From positions 47,922 to 111,921 of IMG/VR virus record IMGVR_UViG_3300027763_000037: DNA of 64,000 nt, one strand, 5' to 3'. A program made the translations under genes and the position numbers. Shown here piece by piece: positions 53,614 to 58,827 of this stretch (position 1 is its first letter; each line of letters starts with the position of its first letter). The stretch comes from a virus. The notes beneath the pieces were generated by a model. That model had not been told where the DNA came from, did not search any database, and saw only the letters and a program-made list of their open reading frames with translations.

Positions 53614-53802
53614 TCAAACTTTTTTAGCCTTACCTTGTATCCAACCTGAGTGGATACCAGCAAGTGGTGCGTCTATGTTGATAGCCGTACCTATTGGTAG
53701 CACTTCCGCATAGCGGTCAATGAAGGATAGTACATTCTCCTTGTTAGGAAATTGCATCTTCTTAGTAGTACCTGTAACGCTTGTTAGTGTTGCTGTTATC
53801 AT
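53614..53802 (-). CDS. Hypothetical small protein
   Basis: 62 residues, MITATLTSVTGTTKKMQFPN, with the ATG immediately after the stop of the membrane peptide gene and a GGGGGT site inside that gene's end. It resembles in outline the small protein at 54.4 kb (MITLTLTSYNGNTKKMPFVT), so the two are probably paralogs on opposite strands. Confidence 0.65.
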   Translation of the reverse strand: MITATLTSVTGTTKKMQFPNKENVLSFIDRYAEVLPIGTAINIDAPLAGIHSGWIQGKAKKV

Positions 53803-53925
53803 TTAATTACCCCCAAATATAAAGCATAGCGCTATTGCTATACCTACGCCAATAAAGGCTCCTATTGGTGCGCCGAAGTCACCATTCTCGTCTATCCAAT
53901 CGATTACTGCTGTAAATGGGTTCAT
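53803..53925 (-). CDS. Membrane peptide (40 aa)
   Basis: MNPFTAVIDWIDENGDFGAP followed by IGAFIGVGIAIALCFIFGGN, a single hydrophobic helix. AAAGGACAG precedes the ATG. The gene is first in a two-gene minus operon driven by a TGTCAG-type promoter. Function unknown. Confidence 0.6.
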   Translation of the reverse strand: MNPFTAVIDWIDENGDFGAPIGAFIGVGIAIALCFIFGGN

Positions 53926-53955
53926 TTTCTGTCCTTTGTTAGTTTGTATAATGGA

Positions 53956-53977
53956 AGTATAGCAGGATAGACTGACA
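53956..53977 (-). promoter_or_regulatory. TGTCAG-N10-TATACT promoter (minus)
   Basis: Minus strand TGTCAG (53972-53977), ten bases, then TATACT (53956-53961). This is the same element seen nine times on the plus strand, here facing the membrane peptide operon. Confidence 0.75.
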
Positions 53978-54015
53978 AAAGCAACTCGACACGCCGTATA
54001 TAGAGCCTATGTCTA

Positions 54016-54031
54016 TGTGATATACACCACA
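54016..54031. promoter_or_regulatory. Imperfect CRP/GlxR-like palindrome
   Basis: TGTGATATACACCACA: left half perfect, one mismatch in the right half. First of three related sites in this control region. Confidence 0.5.
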
Positions 54032-54050
54032 TCGATCCCCTAGAAAAAAG

Positions 54051-54059
54051 TTATCCACA
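54051..54059 (+). other. DnaA-type box
   Basis: TTATCCACA, a perfect match to the bacterial DnaA box, within a ~40-base block repeated at 55.25 kb. Confidence 0.6.
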
Positions 54060-54094
54060 GGGTGATGTGTATAAGTAATGTGATGTACCTCATA

Positions 54095-54110
54095 TGTGAC
54101 TAATCTCACA
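54095..54110. promoter_or_regulatory. CRP/GlxR-like palindrome
   Basis: TGTGACTAATCTCACA, both half-sites perfect, 34 bases upstream of the TGTCAG box. A one-mismatch relative (TGTGATGTACCTCATA, 54079-54094) abuts it. Confidence 0.75.
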
Positions 54111-54143
54111 ATGTCCGATTTACACCATTTATACCCCTCAAAA

Positions 54144-54165
54144 TGTCAGACCCCCCTGCTACAAT
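54144..54165 (+). promoter_or_regulatory. TGTCAG-N10-TACAAT promoter
   Basis: TGTCAG at 54144-54149 and TACAAT at 54160-54165, exactly ten bases apart with a C-run between. It drives the first coupled small-gene operon. Confidence 0.8.
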
Positions 54166-54222
54166 TACAGTATAAAGAAAAACAAGCGGTAAAGAAATCC
54201 GCTAAAGAAAGGTGGTCATAAA

Positions 54223-54405
54223 ATGACTACATTAGAAAAAATGACAGTATGCGTTGAGCATAACCCTATGAAATCCGCTATCTCTGAGGTAATGGATACA
54301 CAATACACTTTCTGCCAAGATTGTGAAAATAACATTGAGCGTTGGTATAACGATACCGACCCTGAGCGTCTGCCTATGTGGACAGATTGGAAGGTGTCTA
54401 AGTAA
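54223..54405 (+). CDS. Small protein with CxxC
   Basis: 60 residues, MTTLEKMTVCVEHNPMKSAI, with FCQDCENNIERWYND giving a CxxC. AAAGGTGG ribosome site. TAATG coupling to the next gene. Zinc binding possible; function unknown. Confidence 0.75.
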   Translation: MTTLEKMTVCVEHNPMKSAISEVMDTQYTFCQDCENNIERWYNDTDPERLPMWTDWKVSK

Positions 54406-54581
54406 TGATTACTCTTACACTTACATCTTACAATGGCAACACTAAAAAAATGCCTTTCGTTACCGAAAAAAAATTGCGTGAGTTTATTTCTGCGCTACCT
54501 TTACAATTAAATAAATCAACAACTCTAAAAGTAGAGTGCGACCTGTTAGCAATTAACGGAATTATTAGAGGAGAAAAATAA
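54405..54581 (+). CDS. Hypothetical small protein
   Basis: 58 residues, MITLTLTSYNGNTKKMPFVT, then KKLREFISALPLQLNKSTTL. It looks like a paralog of the minus-strand protein at 53.6-53.8 kb. Coupled by TAATG to the gene before it and by a TAAATG junction to the next. Confidence 0.7.
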   Translation: MITLTLTSYNGNTKKMPFVTEKKLREFISALPLQLNKSTTLKVECDLLAINGIIRGEK

Positions 54582-54749
54582 ATGAGTATTTGGACTAAGT
54601 TTGCTACTGTAAACGACTACCCTACGGGCTTAATGAACTTATGCCCTTGCGGTCAAGTGGTATTAGCACCCGCTAAGTATCACGAAGGATTTGCTTGGTG
54701 GGATAATCCTAACAAGTGTAAAGAATTATTTGAGGGAGTAACTAAATGA
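54582..54749 (+). CDS. Small Cys-containing protein
   Basis: 55 residues, MSIWTKFATVNDYPTGLMNL followed by CPCGQVVLAP and later NKCKELFEG. The CPCG motif resembles the CPCGR of the last gene in the window. An ATGA overlap couples it to the next gene. Confidence 0.7.
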   Translation: MSIWTKFATVNDYPTGLMNLCPCGQVVLAPAKYHEGFAWWDNPNKCKELFEGVTK

Positions 54750-54910
54750 GTACCTATGTACCTATCAAGTCAGTATGCGGTGCGGTTAGCACTACCATTG
54801 ACATCTATGACTATGACCTAAACCCTAATGGGGTTGTGTGTTGTGATAATTGCGAAAGCATACTGTTATGCCGTAAGGCTTGGGATTTCTTGTATAAGGT
54901 AGGCAAGTAA
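54746..54910 (+). CDS. Small Cys-rich protein
   Basis: 54 residues. VCGAVSTTIDIYDYDLNPNG precedes VVCCDNCESILLCRKAW, with CCxxC and a further Cys that could bind zinc. ATGA and TAATG coupling on either side. Confidence 0.7.
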   Translation: MSTYVPIKSVCGAVSTTIDIYDYDLNPNGVVCCDNCESILLCRKAWDFLYKVGK

Positions 54911-55056
54911 TGATAAAAGATGAATTGCGTGATGAAGCAGTTAAATTAGCAAAAGAAAAATACGGTAATAACTGGTTAGCGGGTCTATGGGGTTGCGCTG
55001 GTGTATTGCTAACAGAAAAAGATTTTAAAGTTATAATTAGTGTAATGGAGAAATAA
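54910..55056 (+). CDS. Hypothetical small protein
   Basis: 48 residues, MIKDELRDEAVKLAKEKYGN, then NWLAGLWGCAGVLLTEKDFK. A short helical protein in the coupled operon. Function unknown. Confidence 0.65.
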   Translation: MIKDELRDEAVKLAKEKYGNNWLAGLWGCAGVLLTEKDFKVIISVMEK

Positions 55057-55058
55057 AA

Positions 55059-55151
55059 ATGAAAACACTTCAAGAAAAATTAGATGAAAGCGCATTAGCG
55101 TTAGAGCCAATACTTTGGGAATTACTAAATGAAATTGAGGAAAATAAATGA
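55059..55151 (+). CDS. 30-residue acidic helical peptide
   Basis: MKTLQEKLDESALALEPILW then ELLNEIEENK. It is coupled by ATGA to the following membrane peptide. Short, but the operon phase is continuous. Confidence 0.5.
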   Translation: MKTLQEKLDESALALEPILWELLNEIEENK

Positions 55152-55240
55152 GTAACTTTTTTGTAAGTGGCAACGCATTGTTTTGGTTTTCTTTTATTTG
55201 TTTATTCTATGGATCTTATTTATTCGTGAAAGGCGAATAA
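55148..55240 (+). CDS. 30-residue membrane peptide
   Basis: MSNFFVSGNALFWFSFICLF then YGSYLFVKGE: a single hydrophobic helix. Overlaps the preceding stop (ATGA). Last gene of this operon. Confidence 0.5.
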   Translation: MSNFFVSGNALFWFSFICLFYGSYLFVKGE

Positions 55241-55258
55241 AAAAATCCTAGCAAAAAG

Positions 55259-55267
55259 TTATCCACA
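55259..55267 (+). other. DnaA-type box
   Basis: TTATCCACA. The surrounding block (CTAGCAAAAAGTTATCCACA, then GTGTATAA and AATGTGA) repeats the one at 54.04-54.08 kb. Confidence 0.6.
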
Positions 55268-55284
55268 GGGGTGTGTATAACCAA

Positions 55285-55300
55285 TGTGAGATTAATCACA
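55285..55300. promoter_or_regulatory. CRP/GlxR-like palindrome
   Basis: TGTGAGATTAATCACA, both half-sites perfect, 22 bases upstream of the TTGACT promoter. Confidence 0.8.
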
Positions 55301-55321
55301 TACGACACGCCGTGTTTAGAT

Positions 55322-55350
55322 TTGACTTTTTGACATTTCTTTGCTATACT
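55322..55350 (+). promoter_or_regulatory. TTGACT-N17-TATACT promoter
   Basis: A near-consensus sigma-70 promoter about 100 bases upstream of the TGTCAG promoter of the same gene. The RNA would first cross two mini frames and a palindrome. Confidence 0.7.
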
Positions 55351-55386
55351 TACATAGTAAGAACAATTAAATAAAGACATTAGCCA

Positions 55387-55441
55387 ATGAGCCTAAGCAA
55401 ATAAGTGTGAGATAAATCACAATGCGCCTTAGCAAATAAGT
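55387..55441 (+). repeat. Direct repeats with two five-codon frames
   Basis: AATGAGCCTAAGCAAATAAG and AATGCGCCTTAGCAAATAAG lie on either side of a palindrome. Each encodes a complete five-residue frame (MSLSK and MRLSK, both ending TAA). Confidence 0.7.
55406..55421. promoter_or_regulatory. CRP/GlxR-like palindrome
   Basis: TGTGAGATAAATCACA, perfect half-sites, centred between the two direct repeats and 28 bases upstream of the TGTCAG box. Confidence 0.8.
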
Positions 55442-55449
55442 GGCAAAAA

Positions 55450-55471
55450 TGTCAGCCCCCCCTGATAAGAT
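55450..55471 (+). promoter_or_regulatory. TGTCAG-N10-TAAGAT promoter
   Basis: TGTCAG at 55450-55455, ten bases (seven C then TGA), TAAGAT at 55466-55471. Confidence 0.75.
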
Positions 55472-55500
55472 AGTCTTATCACTTAAAGAAAGGTCAAATA

Positions 55501-55620
55501 ATGACACTTGATGAATACAAGCAAATGGTAGAGGCTCAACGCCTTGCCTCATTAGGTAAAGGCTTAGAAGCCCTAATGAAATCAAAAGCAATACAAGACA
55601 AAATGAAAGAAGGAAAATAA
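55501..55620 (+). CDS. 39-residue helical peptide
   Basis: MTLDEYKQMVEAQRLASLGK then GLEALMKSKAIQDKMKEGK. AAAGAAAGG ribosome site; TAATG coupling to the next gene. It starts with a pattern close to the protein at 58.5 kb (both contain a short basic helix). Function unknown. Confidence 0.65.
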   Translation: MTLDEYKQMVEAQRLASLGKGLEALMKSKAIQDKMKEGK

Positions 55621-55820
55621 TGTCAGCAAATGTTTACACAATCGAAAACCTACTTGTAGGAAAAACTTATCACTCAAAAACTTTGACAGGTGAAATCGTA
55701 TCTGCTCAAATCCACCCTAAAGCGGTTTGGTATGAAGGCGCAGAGGCTTATCTTGTAGAAGTACGCAAGCCTTATGGCGGTTATACTTATCGCACTCTTG
55801 CCGTAAAGGTTGGTGACTAA
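55620..55820 (+). CDS. Hypothetical small protein
   Basis: 66 residues, MSANVYTIENLLVGKTYHSK, later YEGAEAYLVEVRKPYGGYTY. Beta-rich, possibly a small SH3-like barrel similar in outline to the 55-residue protein at 59.9 kb. Function unknown. Confidence 0.7.
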   Translation: MSANVYTIENLLVGKTYHSKTLTGEIVSAQIHPKAVWYEGAEAYLVEVRKPYGGYTYRTLAVKVGD

Positions 55821-55976
55821 ATGATAAACTCAGTTATGTCGATACCCTGCGAGGAATGCCACTCAACAGGTTTAATCTTTTTTGGCGATAATGATAATTT
55901 CGATGTCGAAACTTGCGTATGCGATTTCGGTATGGAACAAGACTTAAACTTATTTAACACCCCCGAAGTAAACTAA
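55821..55976 (+). CDS. Small four-Cys protein
   Basis: 51 residues. SIPCEECHSTGLIFFG resembles the C-x-x-C-x-x-x-G unit of DnaJ-type zinc fingers and VETCVCDFG completes a four-Cys set. It follows the previous stop directly. Zinc binding is likely, function unknown. Confidence 0.7.
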   Translation: MINSVMSIPCEECHSTGLIFFGDNDNFDVETCVCDFGMEQDLNLFNTPEVN

Positions 55977-55995
55977 AGAATAGGAAATAAAATAA

Positions 55996-56202
55996 ATGAC
56001 TAAAGTAGAACACACACTAAAGTTCGTAACCGAATTTGATGAAACTCATCCAATTGCGATGGAAGCACTTGCTATCCCTCACTCAGAATTAATTGCTATG
56101 CTTGAAAGAATGCTAAAAGATTTACTTGTGCCTGCTATTATACCTGTACTTGATGAAATCAATGCTAACGGGTCCTACGCAATTCTAAAGGTGGCCGAAT
56201 AA
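55996..56202 (+). CDS. Hypothetical small protein
   Basis: 68 residues, MTKVEHTLKFVTEFDETHPI, then helical SELIAMLERMLKDLLVPAII. The start has an AGGAAATAAAAT leader. TAATG coupling to the next gene. Confidence 0.7.
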   Translation: MTKVEHTLKFVTEFDETHPIAMEALAIPHSELIAMLERMLKDLLVPAIIPVLDEINANGSYAILKVAE

Positions 56203-56294
56203 TGAGCGACTATTTAGACTACATTGATGAAATCTATGAAGAATTAGTAGATGAATTTGGACACGAATCAGAAAGCGAGTGTACTCACAAATGA
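56202..56294 (+). CDS. 30-residue acidic peptide
   Basis: MSDYLDYIDEIYEELVDEFG then HESESECTHK. Strongly acidic, as in several other small genes here. ATGA overlap with the next gene. Confidence 0.5.
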   Translation: MSDYLDYIDEIYEELVDEFGHESESECTHK

Positions 56295-56473
56295 TGACAC
56301 GAAAAGACTATATCGCAACTGCTGATATTCTTAGCAATTATTCTTTTGGTATGGACTCTTTACTATTTGCAAATATCGTAAATGATTTTGTTGATATGTT
56401 TGAAAAAGATAACGAAAGATTTAATGCTGATAAATTTATTGAAGCATCAATGACAATTGGTGGCAACGATTAA
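56291..56473 (+). CDS. Hypothetical small protein
   Basis: 60 residues from the ATG overlapping the previous stop (MMTRKDYIATADILSNYSFG). It is helical and acidic, containing NIVNDFVDMFEKDNERFNAD, a pattern common to small actinophage proteins of unknown function. Last gene before a control region. Confidence 0.7.
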   Translation: MMTRKDYIATADILSNYSFGMDSLLFANIVNDFVDMFEKDNERFNADKFIEASMTIGGND

Positions 56474-56485
56474 ATAAAATAAAAT

Positions 56486-56510
56486 CCTGAGCAAGATCTA
56501 AAACTGCTCA
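56486..56510 (+). terminator. 3' hairpin motif (copy a)
   Basis: CCTGAGCA, an 11-base loop and TGCTCA pair as a 6-bp stem 13 bases after a stop codon. Followed by AAGATTTTCC. Family of six or seven elements in the right arm. Confidence 0.6.
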
Positions 56511-56520
56511 AAGATTTTCC

Positions 56521-56576
56521 TAGCGTGTCGTCCACAGGTTATCCACAAGTCATTTAAGAAGTTATTTACGACACGC
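56521..56576. repeat. Inverted GCGTGTCG elements around a DnaA box
   Basis: GCGTGTCG at 56523-56530 and its complement CGACACGC at 56569-56576 flank GTCCACAGG and TTATCCACA (56539-56547). The symmetric layout suggests a protein-DNA assembly site. Confidence 0.6.
56539..56547 (+). other. DnaA-type box
   Basis: TTATCCACA, third perfect copy in the right arm, preceded by a GTCCACAGG half-match. Confidence 0.6.
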
Positions 56577-56585
56577 CCGAAATTT

Positions 56586-56601
56586 TGTGAATTTTATCAC
56601 A
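56586..56601. promoter_or_regulatory. CRP/GlxR-like palindrome
   Basis: TGTGAATTTTATCACA with perfect half-sites, 49 bases upstream of the TGTCAG box. Confidence 0.8.
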
Positions 56602-56650
56602 TAGATTGAGCGTCTTACTATTTGGAATTACTCAGCAGTAGGTAGATAAA

Positions 56651-56672
56651 TGTCAGCCCAAAATGATAGGAT
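56651..56672 (+). promoter_or_regulatory. TGTCAG-N10-TAGGAT promoter
   Basis: TGTCAG at 56651-56656, ten bases, TAGGAT at 56667-56672. Drives the second long coupled operon. Confidence 0.7.
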
Positions 56673-56705
56673 TACATAGTAATAAGATAAAGAAAGAAGG
56701 CAGAA

Positions 56706-56873
56706 ATGACCGCAGAAACAATAGACCAAAATGAGTTTTATTTTATCAAAGATGAAATGAGATTTTGTTGTGATGAGTCACAATTTAAGTATGTCTGTAA
56801 AGCCCACGGCGAGGCTATGGGTTGCTACTACCACGAGTTTGATTACACAGAGGATTGCGAGGAACAACACTAA
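56706..56873 (+). CDS. Small acidic Cys protein
   Basis: 55 residues, MTAETIDQNEFYFIKDEMRF, then CCDESQFKYVCKAHGEAM and a final DCEEQH. The Cys/His content suggests a metal site. AGAAAGAAGG site; TAATG coupling downstream. Confidence 0.7.
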   Translation: MTAETIDQNEFYFIKDEMRFCCDESQFKYVCKAHGEAMGCYYHEFDYTEDCEEQH

Positions 56874-57016
56874 TGGGATACATTGAGATTTTTAGAATTG
56901 ACAACGAAGGCGCAGGTTGGATAGACTTGGAGCAAGCAACACCAGATGAGTTATTTAACTTAGAGGTTGGATTGCTTAATGAAGGCGCACTATTTACCAC
57001 TAAGGAGAACGACTAA
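56873..57016 (+). CDS. Hypothetical small acidic protein
   Basis: 47 residues, MGYIEIFRIDNEGAGWIDLE, then ATPDELFNLEVGLLNEGALF. TAATG coupling on both sides. Confidence 0.65.
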   Translation: MGYIEIFRIDNEGAGWIDLEQATPDELFNLEVGLLNEGALFTTKEND

Positions 57017-57231
57017 TGGAATACCTATACGCAGTAACAGTATCGTATGATAGCAAGCCCGTACATTGGACAGGGCGTTACTCAGACGCACTATCCGCAG
57101 TTAATACTTTTAATACTTTTGAGGATTGGGGATTTGCTGATGAGTACGCAACAGTTAATCTTTCAGAGCCTTCAGGTAAATTACACACTAAGACTTTCTA
57201 TCGTGAAGGCAGAAGGGTTGTGACTAAGTAA
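57016..57231 (+). CDS. Hypothetical small protein
   Basis: 71 residues, MEYLYAVTVSYDSKPVHWTG, then YSDALSAVNTFNTFEDWGFA. The strand-helix-strand outline is shared by several neighbours. Coupled by TAATG on both sides. Confidence 0.7.
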   Translation: MEYLYAVTVSYDSKPVHWTGRYSDALSAVNTFNTFEDWGFADEYATVNLSEPSGKLHTKTFYREGRRVVTK

Positions 57232-57356
57232 TGCCATTATACGAATTTACTACTTTCATAACTATCGAGGCAGACAACGAAGAAGATGCCGTCCGTTGGT
57301 TTGACTATAAAACCGAAGATTTAGAAACCTATGTCGCAGAAATTGAGGAGAAATAA
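57231..57356 (+). CDS. Small ferredoxin-like-fold protein
   Basis: 41 residues, MPLYEFTTFITIEADNEEDA then VRWFDYKTEDLETYVAEIEE. The pattern strand, ADNEEDA, helix recurs at 61.2 kb (VNARNEEEAQNAI) and 63.1 kb (IKAKNAHHAEAVM), so a small fold family is used repeatedly. Function unknown. Confidence 0.6.
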   Translation: MPLYEFTTFITIEADNEEDAVRWFDYKTEDLETYVAEIEEK

Positions 57357-57358
57357 TA

Positions 57359-57646
57359 ATGGGAAGCGTAACAGCAATTGGATTAGCAGATAGCGTATTA
57401 GATTTAGAAACGCAGTTAGCCTATCACTTACAAGGTAATCACTACCCACCCGTACCACTTTCTATGGTACAACCTTGTATTGATGCTATTGACGCATACT
57501 ATGATGAGGACTATGACCGATTTATTGCTATGCCCGAAGGCGTATTCTATAAGGGTATGAGTCACGCACCTGCCCACGCTATTGTAGATCAACACCACCT
57601 ATCTTGGTTCATTGACCCAGTAGATGAATACGAGGATAACGAATAA
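57359..57646 (+). CDS. Hypothetical protein
   Basis: 95 residues, MGSVTAIGLADSVLDLETQL, with YHLQGNHYPPVPLSMVQPCI and a His-rich MSHAPAHAIVDQHHLSW. GAGGAGAAA serves as ribosome site. TAATG coupling downstream. No family recognised. Confidence 0.75.
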   Translation: MGSVTAIGLADSVLDLETQLAYHLQGNHYPPVPLSMVQPCIDAIDAYYDEDYDRFIAMPEGVFYKGMSHAPAHAIVDQHHLSWFIDPVDEYEDNE

Positions 57647-57840
57647 TGTCTAAGGGCTATAAAGTAAGCATGTATCATGAGTTTTATCTTGAAACTACCG
57701 ACATTGAAGAGGTAATGAAAAATTACCAATTCCCTGATTTTTGCGACTGCGAGTCTATCATTGGCGAGCCTGAATTTCTAATCAACAGTAACTCATGGGT
57801 AGAAATGTCAGACTCAGAATTAGATGCGGAGTTCGCATGA
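57646..57840 (+). CDS. Hypothetical small acidic protein
   Basis: 64 residues, MSKGYKVSMYHEFYLETTDI, then FPDFCDCESIIGEPEFLINS. The CDC pair is isolated. Coupled on both sides. Confidence 0.7.
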   Translation: MSKGYKVSMYHEFYLETTDIEEVMKNYQFPDFCDCESIIGEPEFLINSNSWVEMSDSELDAEFA

Positions 57841-57962
57841 TGACAATAAATAAATGCCCTTGTGATGAACACGACTGCCTTAATCAAGATGACTACACGA
57901 AGGACGGGGACACTTGCGAAGAGTGTTTTATGGATTGCGTAGAAATAGATGAGGATGAGTAA
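57837..57962 (+). CDS. Small six-Cys acidic protein
   Basis: About 41 residues: MMTINKCPCDEHDCLNQDDY then DGDTCEECFMDCVEIDEDE. CPC, C, CxxC and C could coordinate one or two zinc ions. It starts at the ATG overlapping the previous stop (a second ATG follows directly). Confidence 0.65.
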   Translation: MMTINKCPCDEHDCLNQDDYTKDGDTCEECFMDCVEIDEDE

Positions 57963-58139
57963 ATGCCGTCTAAAGCACCAACCGCACTTTCTTCAAAACA
58001 CTTAGGTCAAAGTAGGTATCAAGGACAAAGTAAAATGTCAGAACTTAAAATGCTTTACTCAAAAGGCAATGGCTATGAAGGTCGCTATGACTTTCCAGTA
58101 ACAGTAACGAAAATTGAAGATAAGGATAATAATGCCTGA
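57963..58139 (+). CDS. Hypothetical small protein
   Basis: 58 residues, MPSKAPTALSSKHLGQSRYQ, then MSELKMLYSKGNGYEGRYDF. Directly follows the Cys protein stop. The end overlaps the next gene by 8 bases. Confidence 0.65.
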   Translation: MPSKAPTALSSKHLGQSRYQGQSKMSELKMLYSKGNGYEGRYDFPVTVTKIEDKDNNA

Positions 58140-58377
58140 TACAATGAAAACTATGAAATTGATCCACGCAGATAACTTAACACCAGACCAAGTAATGCTT
58201 GGTGATTTAATTAAAGTTGATGAGGACATTGTTGAAGTAATTTTTATTGAAAGTGATTCTACTGGAGATAACTATGACATACAAACTCAAAACGAATTTG
58301 GTGAAAAAGAAGTTAATCAGTATAGTTACACTGATACAATTCCTCTCTATGTTTTTGTAGATGAGCATGACGAGTAA
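58132..58377 (+). CDS. Hypothetical small protein
   Basis: 81 residues from ATG 58132 (MPDTMKTMKLIHADNL), a TTG further up being less likely. The middle (PDQVMLGDLIKVDEDIVEVI) looks like a small beta barrel. It ends the operon before a terminator. Confidence 0.7.
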   Translation: MPDTMKTMKLIHADNLTPDQVMLGDLIKVDEDIVEVIFIESDSTGDNYDIQTQNEFGEKEVNQYSYTDTIPLYVFVDEHDE

Positions 58378-58385
58378 TAAGAATT

Positions 58386-58413
58386 AATTTTGTGTGCTTC
58401 CCCGCACAAAATT
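58386..58413 (+). terminator. Terminator hairpin
   Basis: AATTTTGTGTGC, a TTCCCC loop and GCACAAAATT form an A/T-framed stem just after the operon end, followed by TTTTCC. Confidence 0.7.
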
Positions 58414-58417
58414 TTCC

Positions 58418-58427
58418 TAGCGTGTCG
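58418..58427 (+). repeat. TAGCGTGTCG element
   Basis: Same ten bases, within TTTTCCTAGCGTGTCG, as at 56521 and 61412; immediately upstream of a palindrome. Confidence 0.6.
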
Positions 58428-58428
58428 A

Positions 58429-58444
58429 TGTGAGATTGATCACA
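58429..58444. promoter_or_regulatory. CRP/GlxR-like palindrome
   Basis: TGTGAGATTGATCACA, perfect half-sites, ten bases upstream of the TTGACA box of the next promoter. Confidence 0.8.
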
Positions 58445-58454
58445 GATTTAAGAT

Positions 58455-58484
58455 TTGACATTTTAAGACGATGTATGCTAAGAT
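58455..58484 (+). promoter_or_regulatory. TTGACA-N18-TAAGAT leaderless promoter
   Basis: Perfect TTGACA, 18-base spacer, TAAGAT; then six bases and ATG. Predicted RNA start coincides with the start codon of the next gene. Confidence 0.75.
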
Positions 58485-58490
58485 TAGTTT

Positions 58491-58634
58491 ATGACAACAA
58501 AGAAAAACGCTGAGGAATTACGCAGACTTATGGAACTCCGTAGGTCTAACGCTGCCTCTGCCGTACCTTCTAAAAAGGCTTACAACCGTAAGAAATGTCA
58601 GTCCGAACTGCTACAATTAAAATATAACAAATAA
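58491..58634 (+). CDS. 47-residue basic protein, leaderless
   Basis: MTTKKNAEELRRLMELRRSN then AASAVPSKKAYNRKKCQSEL, a highly basic helical protein that may bind nucleic acid. No ribosome site is present. Its last 39 bases contain the TGTCAG promoter of the following genes. Confidence 0.6.
   Translation: MTTKKNAEELRRLMELRRSNAASAVPSKKAYNRKKCQSELLQLKYNK
58596..58617 (+). promoter_or_regulatory. TGTCAG-N10-TACAAT promoter (inside gene)
   Basis: TGTCAG at 58596-58601, ten bases, TACAAT at 58612-58617, placed within the end of the basic protein gene. Confidence 0.75.
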
Positions 58635-58650
58635 GAAAGGTCGCCCCACT

Positions 58651-58827
58651 ATGACATTCGAAAACGATGAAATCTATGATGAATACTACGCAACAACCTG
58701 CCCTGAATGTAAAGAAAATGCCGTTGACGCATATGAAGAAAAGTGTACACACTGCTTACTTGAAGAAATGTCTTATACCTATAATGAAGACATTGCCTTA
58801 GAGATGAGCCTTGGTCTTGACTACTAA
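58651..58827 (+). CDS. Small acidic four-Cys protein
   Basis: 58 residues, MTFENDEIYDEYYATTCPEC, with KCTHCLLEEM giving two CxxC pairs 13 residues apart, a zinc-ribbon spacing. It overlaps the GP88 gene start by 17 bases. Confidence 0.7.
   Translation: MTFENDEIYDEYYATTCPECKENAVDAYEEKCTHCLLEEMSYTYNEDIALEMSLGLDY

Larger units (their letters stand above)
53926..54222. other. Bidirectional early control region
   Basis: 297 bases between divergent small-gene operons. It contains two opposed TGTCAG promoters, a CGACACGC element (53987), a TTATCCACA box, one perfect and two imperfect TGTGA-N6-TCACA palindromes, and an AGCGG...CCGCT inverted repeat next to the plus-strand ribosome site. No gene is seen. 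Confidence 0.75.
55241..55500. other. Intergenic control region 2
   Basis: 260 bases holding a CCTAGCA element, a TTATCCACA box, two perfect TGTGA-N6-TCACA palindromes, a CGACACGC element, two promoters and a pair of direct repeats with five-codon mini frames. No ordinary gene is present. Confidence 0.75.
56474..56705. other. Intergenic control region 3
   Basis: 232 bases: 3' hairpin motif, TAGCGTGTCG, DnaA-type box, inverted CGACACGC, perfect TGTGA-N6-TCACA palindrome and TGTCAG promoter, in this order. No gene is seen. Confidence 0.75.

Noticed and set aside
54825-55591. Minus-strand frames of 74-82 codons
   Set aside because: They cross control regions and oppose a continuous chain of coupled plus-strand genes with good starts.
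56760-56776. TGTGATGAGTCACA palindrome
   Set aside because: Spacer is four, not six, and it lies inside a coding sequence.
57807-58050. Further TGTCAG strings near 55620, 57807 and 58035
   Set aside because: These lie in coding sequence (often ATG-TCA at a start codon) and lack a -10 hexamer at ten bases.
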